Positions 16,292 to 23,313 of a stretch of DNA of 26,058 nt are shown here, piece by piece. The translations under genes and the position numbers were made by a program. Each line of letters starts with the position of its first letter. Within the stretch, counting starts at the first letter, position 1. The notes below the pieces were generated by a model, which was not told the DNA's origin, made no database searches, and saw only the letters and a list, made by a program, of their open reading frames with translations. The stretch is from Clostridia bacterium (lineage in GTDB: Bacteria; Bacillota_A; Clostridia; Christensenellales; Aristaeellaceae). The stretch spans positions 1 to 26,058 of the forward strand of contig JAFWUC010000029.1 in the NCBI GenBank assembly GCA_017518705.1, given 5' to 3'.

Positions 16292-17343
16292 ATTCCCAGC
16301 ACCTCACAATACTTTTTGTCCCTTAAGAACGCGTCCGCCAGCAGTATCATATTCTTTAGATCGCTCCAGCTGGCGACGCTCTGCGCCGAGTGGATGTAGC
16401 GGCAGGGCAGGGATATGCCCCCCGCGCGGCAGCCGCCCAGGTCCGTATGTATCCTGCCCATGTCCGTCCTGCCGTTGGTGCCCTTCCTGAGCTGGAAGGG
16501 TATGCCGTGGGCTTTGGCGGTCTCCCTGAGGGCGTCAAACACTTTTACGTCCGCTATGGTGCCCCGGTCCATAAAGGTAAGCGCGGGGCCCTTGCCCACC
16601 GAGGTCACCGATTCGTGCCCCTTGACATCGGGCATGTCGTTGGCGGTCGTGCCCTCGAAGTTCAGCTCTATAGCCGGCTTGACGTGGTCCGCCACCAGGT
16701 TCGCGCCCCTGAGGCCCGCTTCTTCCTGCACGGTGAAGGCGGCGTAAAGGTCGCATTCGTAATCCTGGGTCAACAGCGCCATCAGCACAGCGCAGCCCAC
16801 CCGGTCATCCAGCGCCTTGCCGGTAAACAGCCCTTCGCCGAACTCCTCGAATTTGGTGGTAAAGCAGGCGTAATCGCCTATGTTCACGTACTTTTCGGCG
16901 TCTTCTTTGTTCTTCGCGCCAATGTCTATGGTCAGGCGTTTGTGGGGCACGCTGCTCTCGCGTTCCTCATCGGACTGCAGGTGGATGGCCTTGGTGCCTA
17001 TCACTCCCGGCACCGCATCCTTGCCCACGTACACCCGCCTGCCGGGCATGACCCGGGGATCCAGCCCCGCGTAGTCGTACTCCAGTTCGCCGTCGTCACT
17101 TATCTTCTTTATCAGCATGCCCACTTCGTCCATGTGGGCGGTCAGGGCGACCACGGGCGTGCCTGTCTTCTTTTTGTGGGCGTACAGGTTGCCCATGGTG
17201 TCGGTGAACACCTCGTCGCACAGGGGCGTCACCTTTTCGCGGATGAACCTGCGCACCGCGCCCTCGTCGCCGCACACGCCGCGCAGCTCGGAAAGCTCCT
17301 TAAGGTATGTATCGCTTAAACCGATCTCATTCAGTCGAGGCAC
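16288..17343 (-). CDS. M42 family metallo-aminopeptidase (second of three)
   Basis: The 351-residue protein carries the full M42 set: H70 and D72 in AHMDEVGML, D179 in ALDDR, E207/E208 in VQEEAG, H318 in CRYIHS. The ligand that is Asp in its two neighbours is E230 here (NFEGTT), a recognised alternative in M28/M42-type enzymes. The start is a GTG at 17343: GGAGG lies eight bases before it and no in-frame ATG occurs until residue 50. The GTG overlaps the end of the first M42 gene by 13 bases. It is the middle gene of a coupled trio. Confidence 0.9.
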   Translation of the reverse strand: MPRLNEIGLSDTYLKELSELRGVCGDEGAVRRFIREKVTPLCDEVFTDTMGNLYAHKKKTGTPVVALTAHMDEVGMLIKKISDDGELEYDYAGLDPRVMPGRRVYVGKDAVPGVIGTKAIHLQSDEERESSVPHKRLTIDIGAKNKEDAEKYVNIGDYACFTTKFEEFGEGLFTGKALDDRVGCAVLMALLTQDYECDLYAAFTVQEEAGLRGANLVADHVKPAIELNFEGTTANDMPDVKGHESVTSVGKGPALTFMDRGTIADVKVFDALRETAKAHGIPFQLRKGTNGRTDMGRIHTDLGGCRAGGISLPCRYIHSAQSVASWSDLKNMILLADAFLRDKKYCEVLGI

Positions 17344-18380
17344 AGCTTATCCCTCCAGTCCCCGCCCAGCGCGGTAATGAATTCGGCGCACACCCTGCCG
17401 CAGTTGAGGAGCGTCTCGATCCTGATGACCTCCGCGTTGGTGTGCATGTATCTGAGCGGCGGCGACACCAGGCCGCAGGGCACGCCCACGCCGCTTATCT
17501 GCACGTCCGTGGCGTCGGTGCCGGTGGCGCCCATCACAGGCTCGTAGTCCCAGGCGACCCGGGCGCTGTCCGCCGCGTCTTTGAGCATCCCGAACATCTT
17601 CGGGTGGATGTTGGGGCCCAGTCCCAAGGCGATCTTGTCCATATCAAAGCAGTCGGGGCTGCATGCGGACTTGCCGAAGGTGACGTCCATCACTATCGCC
17701 ATGTCCGGTTTCACGCTCCACGTGCCCGTTATGGCGCCCAGGCCCGAATGTTCCTCGTCCACGGAAGCGACCATGACCACCTTGCAGTCGAACCTGCGCT
17801 TTTTGAGCAGCTCCAGGCAGTAAAGCTCCGCCGCCACCAGCGCCCTGTCGTCCAGGGATTTGGAGGCCGCAAGCCCGTTTTTGAGCTCAAGCACGTCGTC
17901 GGGCCAGAAGGTCACCCGGTCGCCTACAGAAACGAACTCGCAGGCGCGTTCCCTGCTAAGGCCCAGGTCGACCGTGAGCTCGTCCCACTTGTATGCCTTG
18001 TCCTTGGAGGCAGTCAGGTGGGGCGGCACGGCGCCTACCACGCCCATAAGCTCCTTTTTCCCGCACACGCGCACGCGGCTGCCCGGCAGCACCCGGGGAT
18101 CCACTCCCGCCACGGAGGCGATGCGCAGCATGCCGTTGTCCTCTATCCTGGTGACCATCATGCCCACCTCGTCCATGTGGGCCATTATCATCACGGTGGG
18201 TCCGCTCTCGCCCACCTGCGCGAACGCGTTGCCGTTGACGTCCGACCATACCTTCGCTCCCGCAAAGCCTTCGGTGAACTCACAGAATAACTCTTTTACG
18301 GTCTGCGTGATGCCGGATCTCTCGAAGCCGGTGACGCCCTGCGCCTTTATCAGCCGATCGAGTATCTTTACTGTTTCCAT
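17331..18380 (-). CDS. M42 family metallo-aminopeptidase (first of three)
   Basis: The 349-residue protein has H68 and D70 in AHMDEVGMM, D177 in SLDDR, E209/E210 in VDEEHSG, D232 in VMDVT and H313 in LRYMHTN. It is the most divergent of the trio: the usual QEEVGxRGA is replaced by DEEHSGLGA and the last motif reads RYMHT rather than RYIHS. A different specificity pocket is likely. AAGGAG lies seven bases before the ATG. It opens the five-gene operon ending in the DNA glycosylase, behind an extended -10 promoter. Confidence 0.9.
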   Translation of the reverse strand: METVKILDRLIKAQGVTGFERSGITQTVKELFCEFTEGFAGAKVWSDVNGNAFAQVGESGPTVMIMAHMDEVGMMVTRIEDNGMLRIASVAGVDPRVLPGSRVRVCGKKELMGVVGAVPPHLTASKDKAYKWDELTVDLGLSRERACEFVSVGDRVTFWPDDVLELKNGLAASKSLDDRALVAAELYCLELLKKRRFDCKVVMVASVDEEHSGLGAITGTWSVKPDMAIVMDVTFGKSACSPDCFDMDKIALGLGPNIHPKMFGMLKDAADSARVAWDYEPVMGATGTDATDVQISGVGVPCGLVSPPLRYMHTNAEVIRIETLLNCGRVCAEFITALGGDWRDKLCLD

Positions 18381-18418
18381 GTACTCTCCTTTCCCGCGAA
18401 CGGCGGCTGTTTTGAGGT

Positions 18419-18424
18419 ATTATA
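18419..18424 (-). promoter_or_regulatory. Extended -10 promoter of the M42 operon
   Basis: The minus strand reads TGGTATAAT here, a perfect -10 box with the TGn extension, about 40 bases before the ATG. The -35 region (TTCCTT at 17-base spacing) is weak, as expected for extended -10 promoters. Confidence 0.6.
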
Positions 18425-18481
18425 CCATATTCCGCACCGGAAAGGAACAGGATTTATTCTTACAAACCTGAAGCGATATAC

Positions 18482-18512
18482 AAAAACCCCGGGAGCCGTA
18501 CACTTCCGGGGT
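18482..18512 (-). terminator. Terminator of the CHAP-domain gene
   Basis: On the minus strand ACCCCGGAA (plus 18504-18512) pairs with TCCCGGGGT (18486-18494, one mismatch), followed by TTTTTG. Confidence 0.75.
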
Positions 18513-18537
18513 CTGATGAAGGACCGGGGTTCCTGTC

Positions 18538-19074
18538 CTATGATATATAATTATCTCCCGTTGTCCCGTATCCGTCCGGTATCCTGATATAGGCCCGTAT
18601 ATGCTCATCTTTCGGGCGCTCTATGATCCCCGACGCATTGTTCAGGTTTCCTTCCGCGGCGATGATCGTGTCTCGGGAGTTCTGCAGGACGATGCCCATA
18701 TGGTCATGCGCCCGGTCCTCAAAAACCCTGTCATAGATGACGATATCGCCGGCTTCCGGAACGAAGCTTTCTTCTGACTTGCGGTACTCTATCCGAGCAT
18801 CCCCCTGCGCAAATTCTCCCCAGGCGATGCAGCCCGCCAGATGGCAGGTCTTGCATGCGTCCGGCTTGATGGGGATCTCAAATCCCGCCTCGCGGCAGCA
18901 GTAATATACAAATGCCGCGCACCATAATACGTCGGCTTCTCTCAGCGTCCACTTCGGGAAAAACCGAACGATCGGCTCAAGATTTGATCCTTCCCCATCG
19001 ATATAGCCGTGAAAAGGGATCTGAGCCGCTTTCCCGGCAACCTCCGCCAGGTGTCTTTTTGTCGCCTTTTCCAT
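18538..19074 (-). CDS. CHAP-domain (NlpC/P60-like) cysteine amidohydrolase, no signal peptide
   Basis: The 178-residue protein looks like a CHAP amidase/peptidase: Cys52 in VLWCAAFVYYCC is the usual nucleophile position, AGDIVIYD (108-115) precedes His125 in HDHMGIVL, and EGNLNN (141-146) supplies the third polar residue. CHAP domains cut peptidoglycan peptides or amides. There is no signal peptide or membrane segment, so it is cytoplasmic, released by another route, or not a wall enzyme. A cysteine cluster C74-x2-C77-x4-C82 lies between the catalytic residues. The ATG at 19074 follows GGAGG by ten bases; an upstream in-frame start at 19137 would overlap the rpsI terminator. It is less GC-rich than its neighbours and stands alone between two terminators. 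Confidence 0.72.
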   Translation of the reverse strand: MEKATKRHLAEVAGKAAQIPFHGYIDGEGSNLEPIVRFFPKWTLREADVLWCAAFVYYCCREAGFEIPIKPDACKTCHLAGCIAWGEFAQGDARIEYRKSEESFVPEAGDIVIYDRVFEDRAHDHMGIVLQNSRDTIIAAEGNLNNASGIIERPKDEHIRAYIRIPDGYGTTGDNYIS

Positions 19075-19136
19075 GTTGATCCCGCCTCCACATATTATTT
19101 TACATACCTGGACATCCGATGGACGCCGATGCCGCA

Positions 19137-19173
19137 TAAAAAACCCCGGAAACGCTGAATTTCCGGGGGTTTT
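19137..19173 (-). terminator. Terminator of the rplM-rpsI operon
   Basis: CCCCGGAAA (19144-19152) pairs with TTTCCGGGG (19160-19168). On the minus strand the stem is followed by TTTTTTATG. A-T pairs flank the stem on both sides, so it may also work in the other direction. Confidence 0.85.
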
Positions 19174-19193
19174 CGTATATCGCTCGGTCTCGT

Positions 19194-19586
19194 TTAACGC
19201 TTGGAGAACTGGGGAGCCTTACGGGCCTTCTTGAGACCGTACTTTTTGCGCTCCTTCATTCTGGGATCGCGGGTCAGGAAGCCGGCCTTTTTGACGGCGG
19301 ACTTGAGCTCTTCGTCAGCCTTTACCAGGGCCCTGGCGATGCCGTGACGGATAGCGCCGGCCTGGCCGGTGTAGCCGCCGCCGCGCACGGATACGACCAC
19401 GTCGAACCTGCCGGCAGTCTCGGTGAGAGTCAGGGGCTGGCGGACCACGGTCTTAAGGGTCTCAAGACCGAAGTACTCGTCCAGGCTGCGCTTGTTTACG
19501 GTGATGTTGCCTTCGCCGGGGATAAGACGCACGCGGGCAACGGCCTTTTTCCTCCTGCCTACCGCGCTGAAGTTGATCTCTGACAT
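19194..19586 (-). CDS. rpsI: 30S ribosomal protein S9 (uS9)
   Basis: The 130-residue protein is S9 of the small ribosomal subunit, whose C-terminal tail reaches the P-site tRNA. Family signatures are [12 protein letters not shown] (10-21), [19 protein letters not shown] (69-87) and the basic C-terminus ending in FSKR. GGAGG precedes the ATG. It follows rplM by 20 bases, the conserved bacterial order. Confidence 0.98.
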   Translation of the reverse strand: MSEINFSAVGRRKKAVARVRLIPGEGNITVNKRSLDEYFGLETLKTVVRQPLTLTETAGRFDVVVSVRGGGYTGQAGAIRHGIARALVKADEELKSAVKKAGFLTRDPRMKERKKYGLKKARKAPQFSKR

Positions 19587-19606
19587 TTTTTACGTCCTCC
19601 TCCCAA

Positions 19607-20038
19607 TTACTTGATCACGAAGGTCTCGGGCTGCTGGGCGGCATGGGGATGCTCGCTGCCCGCGTAAACCTTGAGCTTTTTCAGCATTTTGCGGCCCAGG
19701 GGTCCCTTGGGGAGCATGCCGGCGACGGCCTTCTTAAGGGCAAATTCGCTCTTCTTGGCCATGAGGTCGCGGTACTTGGTCTCCTTGAGTCCGCCCGGAT
19801 AACCGGAATGATGATAGTAAACCTTCTGATCCAGCTTGTTGCCGGTCAGGGCGATTTTATCGGTGTTTACGACGATGATGAAGTCGCCGGTGTCTACGTG
19901 GGGGGTAAAGGTGGGCTTATGCTTGCCGCGCAGCATAAGGGCTACCTGGCTGGCCAGCCTGCCCAGCACCACGCCGTCCGCGTCGATCAAGTACCACTTG
20001 CGCTCGACATTAGCGGGCTTTGCCATGAAAGTGCTCAT
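19607..20038 (-). CDS. rplM: 50S ribosomal protein L13 (uL13)
   Basis: This 143-residue large-subunit protein has the L13 signatures [24 protein letters not shown] and [15 protein letters not shown]. The ATG at 20038 follows GGAGGAAACGAA; Met5 is an alternative start used by many homologues. It heads the rplM-rpsI operon behind a consensus promoter and a leader with a clear hairpin, where autoregulation by L13 is plausible. Confidence 0.98.
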   Translation of the reverse strand: MSTFMAKPANVERKWYLIDADGVVLGRLASQVALMLRGKHKPTFTPHVDTGDFIIVVNTDKIALTGNKLDQKVYYHHSGYPGGLKETKYRDLMAKKSEFALKKAVAGMLPKGPLGRKMLKKLKVYAGSEHPHAAQQPETFVIK

Positions 20039-20068
20039 TTCGTTTCCTCCAAAATCAATATCAATACT

Positions 20069-20109
20069 GATGTCTCCGGCATGAGGTCAAGCATGCCCGA
20101 CAATTCATC
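20069..20109 (-). promoter_or_regulatory. Leader hairpin upstream of rplM (possible L13 autoregulatory element)
   Basis: Within the roughly 100-base leader, an inner stem GGCATG/CATGCC (plus 20092-20097 and 20078-20083) sits inside an outer GATG/CATC pair (20106-20109 and 20069-20072). Ribosomal-protein leaders of this kind occur upstream of rplM in Bacillota; I did not match it to a covariance model. Confidence 0.5.
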
Positions 20110-20146
20110 AAACGCCCGGGGCTGTGAGCGGATTGACACGCAGGAT

Positions 20147-20176
20147 ATTATACCGCGCAGCGTATATCAATGTCAA
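20147..20176 (-). promoter_or_regulatory. Consensus promoter of rplM-rpsI
   Basis: On the minus strand TTGACA (plus 20171-20176) and TATAAT (20147-20152) are both perfect, with an 18-base spacer. It is the strongest promoter in the window. Confidence 0.85.
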
Positions 20177-20307
20177 CGGTTCAAGAAAATTTAACCTGCC
20201 AAAGAGAAAGCACAGGGACTTTCCGCTATTCCGCGATGCGGATTGCTATCGTTATGCCCGTTATTTACCGCATATTCTTCGTTTCCGGAATATCCGGTGT
20301 CCAAAAA

Positions 20308-20557
20308 ACAGACTACGGTCTGTAATTTCAGGTCGTTTATACAGACTATAGTCTTTTTATAACGGTTAAATTGCAGACTTTGGTCTGTATTTAGCGTGAC
20401 CGTTTAGTGAGCTCAAATACAAACTACGGTCTGTTATTAAAGGTGCATATACCAGACTACGGTCTGTTTTCATGCTGAGGCACGAGCGAATCGGATAAAA
20501 AAGACCACAGTCGGTATTTTGCGGCACATATAGCCTTCAAAACAGGCTGTGGTCTGT
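20308..20557. repeat. Array of seven 16-bp dyad repeats, consensus ACAGAC-TACG-GTCTGT
   Basis: Copies start at 20308, 20341, 20373, 20419, 20452, 20500 and 20542, each 16 bases. The first is a perfect 6-bp dyad around TACG; the fourth and fifth keep TACG with one arm change; the second has TATA, the third TTTG, the sixth CACA and the seventh TGTG in the centre. Start-to-start distances are 33, 32, 46, 33, 48 and 42 bases. Spacers are partly related: copies 1, 3, 4 and 6 are followed by an AT-rich block and then a GGT- or GGC-like element, suggesting a decayed unit of about 33 bases. All copies are in the same orientation. It lies upstream of the rplM promoter and downstream of the acyl-CoA synthetase terminator. 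It is too short and irregular for CRISPR. Operators, a protein-binding array or RNA hairpins are all possible. Confidence 0.9.
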
Positions 20558-20620
20558 ATTCATTTTCTGCCCTGATCGCATCTGTCGATCCCTCGCCTCG
20601 GGTGCTTCCCGCGGCAAAGG

Positions 20621-20652
20621 CAAAAAGCTGCGGGCGGGAATTATCCCGCCCG
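20621..20652 (-). terminator. Terminator of the XRE-cupin-acyl-CoA synthetase gene
   Basis: CGGGCGGGA (20631-20639) pairs with TCCCGCCCG (20644-20652) around four bases. On the minus strand a CTTTTTG follows shortly after the stem. Confidence 0.8.
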
Positions 20653-20657
20653 TTTGT

Positions 20658-22925
20658 TTACAGCTGGTTCCTTATTATCTTTCCGCTTATGGTCTTGGGA
20701 AGTTCGGTGCGGAACTCCACTATGCGGGGATACTTGTACGGCGCTGTGCGGCTCTTCACGTAGTCCTGTATCTCCTTTTTCAGGGCGTCGGAAGGCTGTT
20801 TGCCTCTGGTGAGCACCACGCACGCCTTGACCACCTGGCCCCTTATCTCGTCGGGAGCGGCGCACACGCCGCACTCCAGCACGTAGGGCAGCTCCATTAT
20901 GACGCTTTCGATCTCAAACGGCCCGATCCTGTAGCCGGAAGACTTGATAAGGTCGTCCACACGGCCCACATACCAGAAGTAGCCGTCCTCGTCCCGCCAG
21001 GCGGTGTCGCCGGTGTGGAAGTAGCCGTCCGAGCTGTCCATTTCGGGCTTGCCCGTCTCGTTGTTCCAGTAGCCCAGCATAAGCCCGCAGGGGCGTCCCT
21101 TTTCCAGCTTTATCACAATCTCGCCCGTCTCGCCGTAGCCCACGGGATTGCCGTCGTGGTCGATTATGTCCACGTCGTAGCCCGGCACGGGTTTGCCCAT
21201 GGAGCCCACCTTGGGGCGCATGCCGGACAGGTTGCCTATCACCAGCGTGGTCTCCGTCTGTCCGAAGCCCTCCATAAGGCTTATGCCCGTAGCCTCGCGG
21301 AAGCGGTGGAACACCTCCGGGTTCAGCGCTTCGCCTGCGATGGTGCCGTGCTCGATGGAAGACAGGTCGAACTTGCTCAAGTCTTCCTTTATCATGAAGC
21401 GGTACATGGTGGGCGGCGCGCAGAAGCTGGTGATGTGATACTTGGCGAACAGGGGCAGTATATCGCCCGCGTTAAAGCGGTCGAAGTCGTACACGAAGGA
21501 GGCAGTCTCGTTCATCCAGGGTCCGAACAGCTTGCCCCACAGTGCCTTGCCCCAGCCCGTGTCGGAAATGGTGAAGTGCAGCCCTTCCGGGGAGGAGCAG
21601 TGCCAGTACTTGCCCGTCATAAAATGGCCCAGCGGGTACTTGCAGCTGTGCACGGCGATCTTGGGATAGCCGGTGGTGCCGCTGGTGAACAGCATCAGCA
21701 TGGGCTCGTCGCCCTTTATGCACTCGTCGGTGCGCTCGAAGGAACTGGCGTACATCTTGTACTCCGTGTCGAAGCTCTTCCAGCCTTCCCTTTCGCCCTC
21801 GACCAGCACCTTGGTCTTCAGCGTGGGAGACAGTTTTTCCGCCAGCTCCACCTGCTCCTTGACCCCGCCCAGAGCGGTGCACACTATCGCGCTCACTCCC
21901 GCGGCGTTGAAGCGGTAGGTCAGGTCGTGCTCCACCAGCTGGTTGGTGGCGGGAATGAATATCGCGCCGATCTTCATAAGCGCCAGCGCGCAGATCCAGA
22001 ACTGGTAGTGCCGCCTCAGTATCAGCATGACCCGGTCGCCCTTCTTTATGCCCAGCGCCTTAAAATAGTTTGCGGCGCGGCCGGATTCCCGTGCCATCTG
22101 CTTGAACGTGAACAGCGTCTCGTGCTTTTCCCTGTCAAGGTGCAGCAGCGCCAGCTTGCCGGGCTTGGTATTGCCCAGCACGTCCACTATGTCGAAGGCG
22201 AAGTTGAAGGAATCTATGTTCTTGTAGGAAAGCTCCGTGGGCAGGCCTTCGGGCGTCTCCTTCGTGCTCACATAGCTGTCGTAGATCAGCTTTTCCGCGC
22301 TCCTCGCGGCGGCGATGGTCTGGCTGATCTCCTCCTGCACGGTCTCCTCACCCGGCAGCACCACCGCCAGGAACAGGCAGTCCCTGCCTTCCACAGCTAT
22401 CATGCCGTGGGGCTTGGAGGAGTCATAATAGATGCTGTCGCCTTCGCGCAGCACTTCCGTATGCTCGCCCACCTGCACCTTCAGCGCGCCGGACAGGATC
22501 AGGTCGAACTCCTGACCGCTGTGGCGGGTCAGGTGGATGGGGCGGGACTGCTGCTTTTCGTCGAACTCGTACCTGACGTAATAGGGCTCGGCGATCTTGT
22601 TTTTGAACATGGGCGCCAGCTGGCGGATCTCAAGCCCCGTCTCCTTGGCGGTCATCATGCCCTGGCCGGCGCGGGTCACGGTGTACCCGCTTAGGTGGGC
22701 GGAGCGGCCTTCCATGATGTCCGTGATCTCCACGCCCATCTCCAGCGCGCACTTGTGTATGAAGGTGAAGGGAAAGTCCAGTTCACCCAGTTCGTAGCGC
22801 CGGTACAGTTCGGGGCTGACCTCGGTCTTCCGGGCCATCTCCTCCTGGGAATAGCCCGCGATCTCCCTTAGTTCCTTTATTCTGAACGCGATCTCCTTCA
22901 GCTGCTGGTCAACACCTGTGTTCAT
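20658..22925 (-). CDS. XRE helix-turn-helix / cupin / AMP-forming acyl-CoA synthetase fusion
   Basis: One 755-residue chain joins a transcription-factor half to an enzyme half. Residues 11-67 are an XRE helix-turn-helix (SQEEMARKTEVSPELYRRYELG) and 115-190 a cupin (HSGQEFDLILSGALKVQVG, EGDSIYYDSSKPH), the usual XRE-cupin regulator layout. From about 235 onward comes an ANL-superfamily ligase: A3 TSGTTGYPK (414-422), A5 GFGQTET (553-559), A8 YVGRVDDLIKSSGYRI (652-667) and the catalytic lysine K749 (TISGKI). ISDTGWGKALWGKLFGPW resembles medium-chain/branched-acid synthetases (ACSM/MACS type), which make acyl-CoA from acid, ATP and CoA. The ATG at 22925 follows AAGGAG by seven bases; an upstream in-frame start at 23009 lies inside the T-box. 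The gene is controlled by that T-box. The substrate is inferred only. Confidence 0.88.
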   Translation of the reverse strand: MNTGVDQQLKEIAFRIKELREIAGYSQEEMARKTEVSPELYRRYELGELDFPFTFIHKCALEMGVEITDIMEGRSAHLSGYTVTRAGQGMMTAKETGLEIRQLAPMFKNKIAEPYYVRYEFDEKQQSRPIHLTRHSGQEFDLILSGALKVQVGEHTEVLREGDSIYYDSSKPHGMIAVEGRDCLFLAVVLPGEETVQEEISQTIAAARSAEKLIYDSYVSTKETPEGLPTELSYKNIDSFNFAFDIVDVLGNTKPGKLALLHLDREKHETLFTFKQMARESGRAANYFKALGIKKGDRVMLILRRHYQFWICALALMKIGAIFIPATNQLVEHDLTYRFNAAGVSAIVCTALGGVKEQVELAEKLSPTLKTKVLVEGEREGWKSFDTEYKMYASSFERTDECIKGDEPMLMLFTSGTTGYPKIAVHSCKYPLGHFMTGKYWHCSSPEGLHFTISDTGWGKALWGKLFGPWMNETASFVYDFDRFNAGDILPLFAKYHITSFCAPPTMYRFMIKEDLSKFDLSSIEHGTIAGEALNPEVFHRFREATGISLMEGFGQTETTLVIGNLSGMRPKVGSMGKPVPGYDVDIIDHDGNPVGYGETGEIVIKLEKGRPCGLMLGYWNNETGKPEMDSSDGYFHTGDTAWRDEDGYFWYVGRVDDLIKSSGYRIGPFEIESVIMELPYVLECGVCAAPDEIRGQVVKACVVLTRGKQPSDALKKEIQDYVKSRTAPYKYPRIVEFRTELPKTISGKIIRNQL

Positions 22926-22950
22926 ATTTTTCTCCTTACGCGTTAGTCCT

Positions 22951-22987
22951 GAAAACAAAAACCGCCTCAAGGAAACCCTTGAGGCGG
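22951..22987 (-). terminator. Regulated terminator of the T-box leader
   Basis: CCGCCTCAAGG (22962-22972) pairs perfectly with CCTTGAGGCGG (22977-22987) around a four-base loop. On the minus strand TTTTTGTTTTC follows. It ends 25 bases before the start codon of the fusion gene, so readthrough controls that gene directly. Confidence 0.92.
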
Positions 22988-23207
22988 GAATAAACTCCCG
23001 TGGTACCACTCAAATTGCGCTTATGCGCCGCTTTGTCAGGCTCTGTCAAGCCCTGCGCCCCTAACGCCGCGCCCGCGGGACGGGCTAATAAGGTTCACCC
23101 GTCCGGCTCGGAAGTGATAGGATCTGACCGCTCCCCCGCACCCGCTCTCACCAAACGCGGGCTCTCTTGGGCGGAATAGCGGACGCCGTCTCCGTCATCG
23201 CCGTTGA
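22951..23207 (-). promoter_or_regulatory. T-box riboswitch (tRNA-sensing leader), probable isoleucine type
   Basis: The minus-strand leader has the ordered parts of a T-box. Stem I opens with CGGC-GATGA-CGGAG (GATGA at plus 23195-23199) pairing with TTCCG-A-GCCG. It holds an AAGAGAG bulge (23162-23168) and a GGTGAGA-containing apical loop (about 23146-23156). A GGACGGG/CCCGTCC hairpin follows. The T-box core TGGTACC is at plus 23002-23008, then the terminator/antiterminator. The best specifier codon is AUC (23116-23118), followed by A and the lower stem, hence tRNA-Ile(GAU). The variable base in UGGUACC is U, which pairs with discriminator A73, as in tRNA-Ile, and disfavours Ser (G73). The element is certain; the specifier is a manual fold. 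Confidence 0.92.
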
Positions 23208-23212
23208 ACGAA

Positions 23213-23241
23213 ATGATAGCACTTGCGAACGGATTTGTCAA
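23213..23241 (-). promoter_or_regulatory. Promoter of the T-box transcript
   Basis: On the minus strand TTGACA (plus 23236-23241) and TATCAT (23213-23218) are 17 bases apart, placing the transcript start just before Stem I of the T-box. Confidence 0.8.
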
Positions 23242-23301
23242 CGTTTTCTTTTCGTGAAATATATGTACATGTTTGGCGATATGATAGATTTTAACATTGC
23301 G

Positions 23302-23313
23302 GCATGCTATAAT
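23302..23313 (+). promoter_or_regulatory. Extended -10 promoter of guaA
   Basis: TGCTATAAT (23305-23313) is a perfect -10 box with a TGn extension; no good -35 box is seen at 16-18 bases. The leader to the ATG is only about 25 bases, so no purine riboswitch fits here. Confidence 0.55.

Larger units (their letters stand above)
20177..20657. other. Gene-free interval holding the dyad-repeat array
   Basis: I see no credible gene on either strand. From left to right it holds about 130 bases with only small imperfect dyads (TCCGC-GAT-GCGGA near 20227 and CCGGAATATCCGG near 20286), then the seven-copy dyad array (20308-20557), about 60 bases without obvious structure, and the terminator of the acyl-CoA synthetase fusion. 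The array portion is more AT-rich than the flanking genes. Confidence 0.7.

Noticed and set aside
20124..20351. Plus-strand frame of 75 codons upstream of the dyad array
   Set aside because: It overlaps the rplM promoter and first dyad, lacks a ribosome binding site and has no recognisable domain.
20308..20557. CRISPR array
   Set aside because: Repeats are only 16 bases and vary between copies, spacers run from 16 to 32 bases and are partly alike, and no cas gene is present.
21015..22694. Long plus-strand open frame opposite the ligase fusion
   Set aside because: It is an antisense shadow of high-GC coding DNA: the minus frame has every ANL motif and this frame gives no recognisable family.
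23116..23126. Alternative T-box specifiers UCC (Ser) or UAU (Tyr)
   Set aside because: UGGUACC needs a discriminator A, disfavouring Ser; neither triplet has the usual place one purine before the lower stem. Tyr is not fully excluded.
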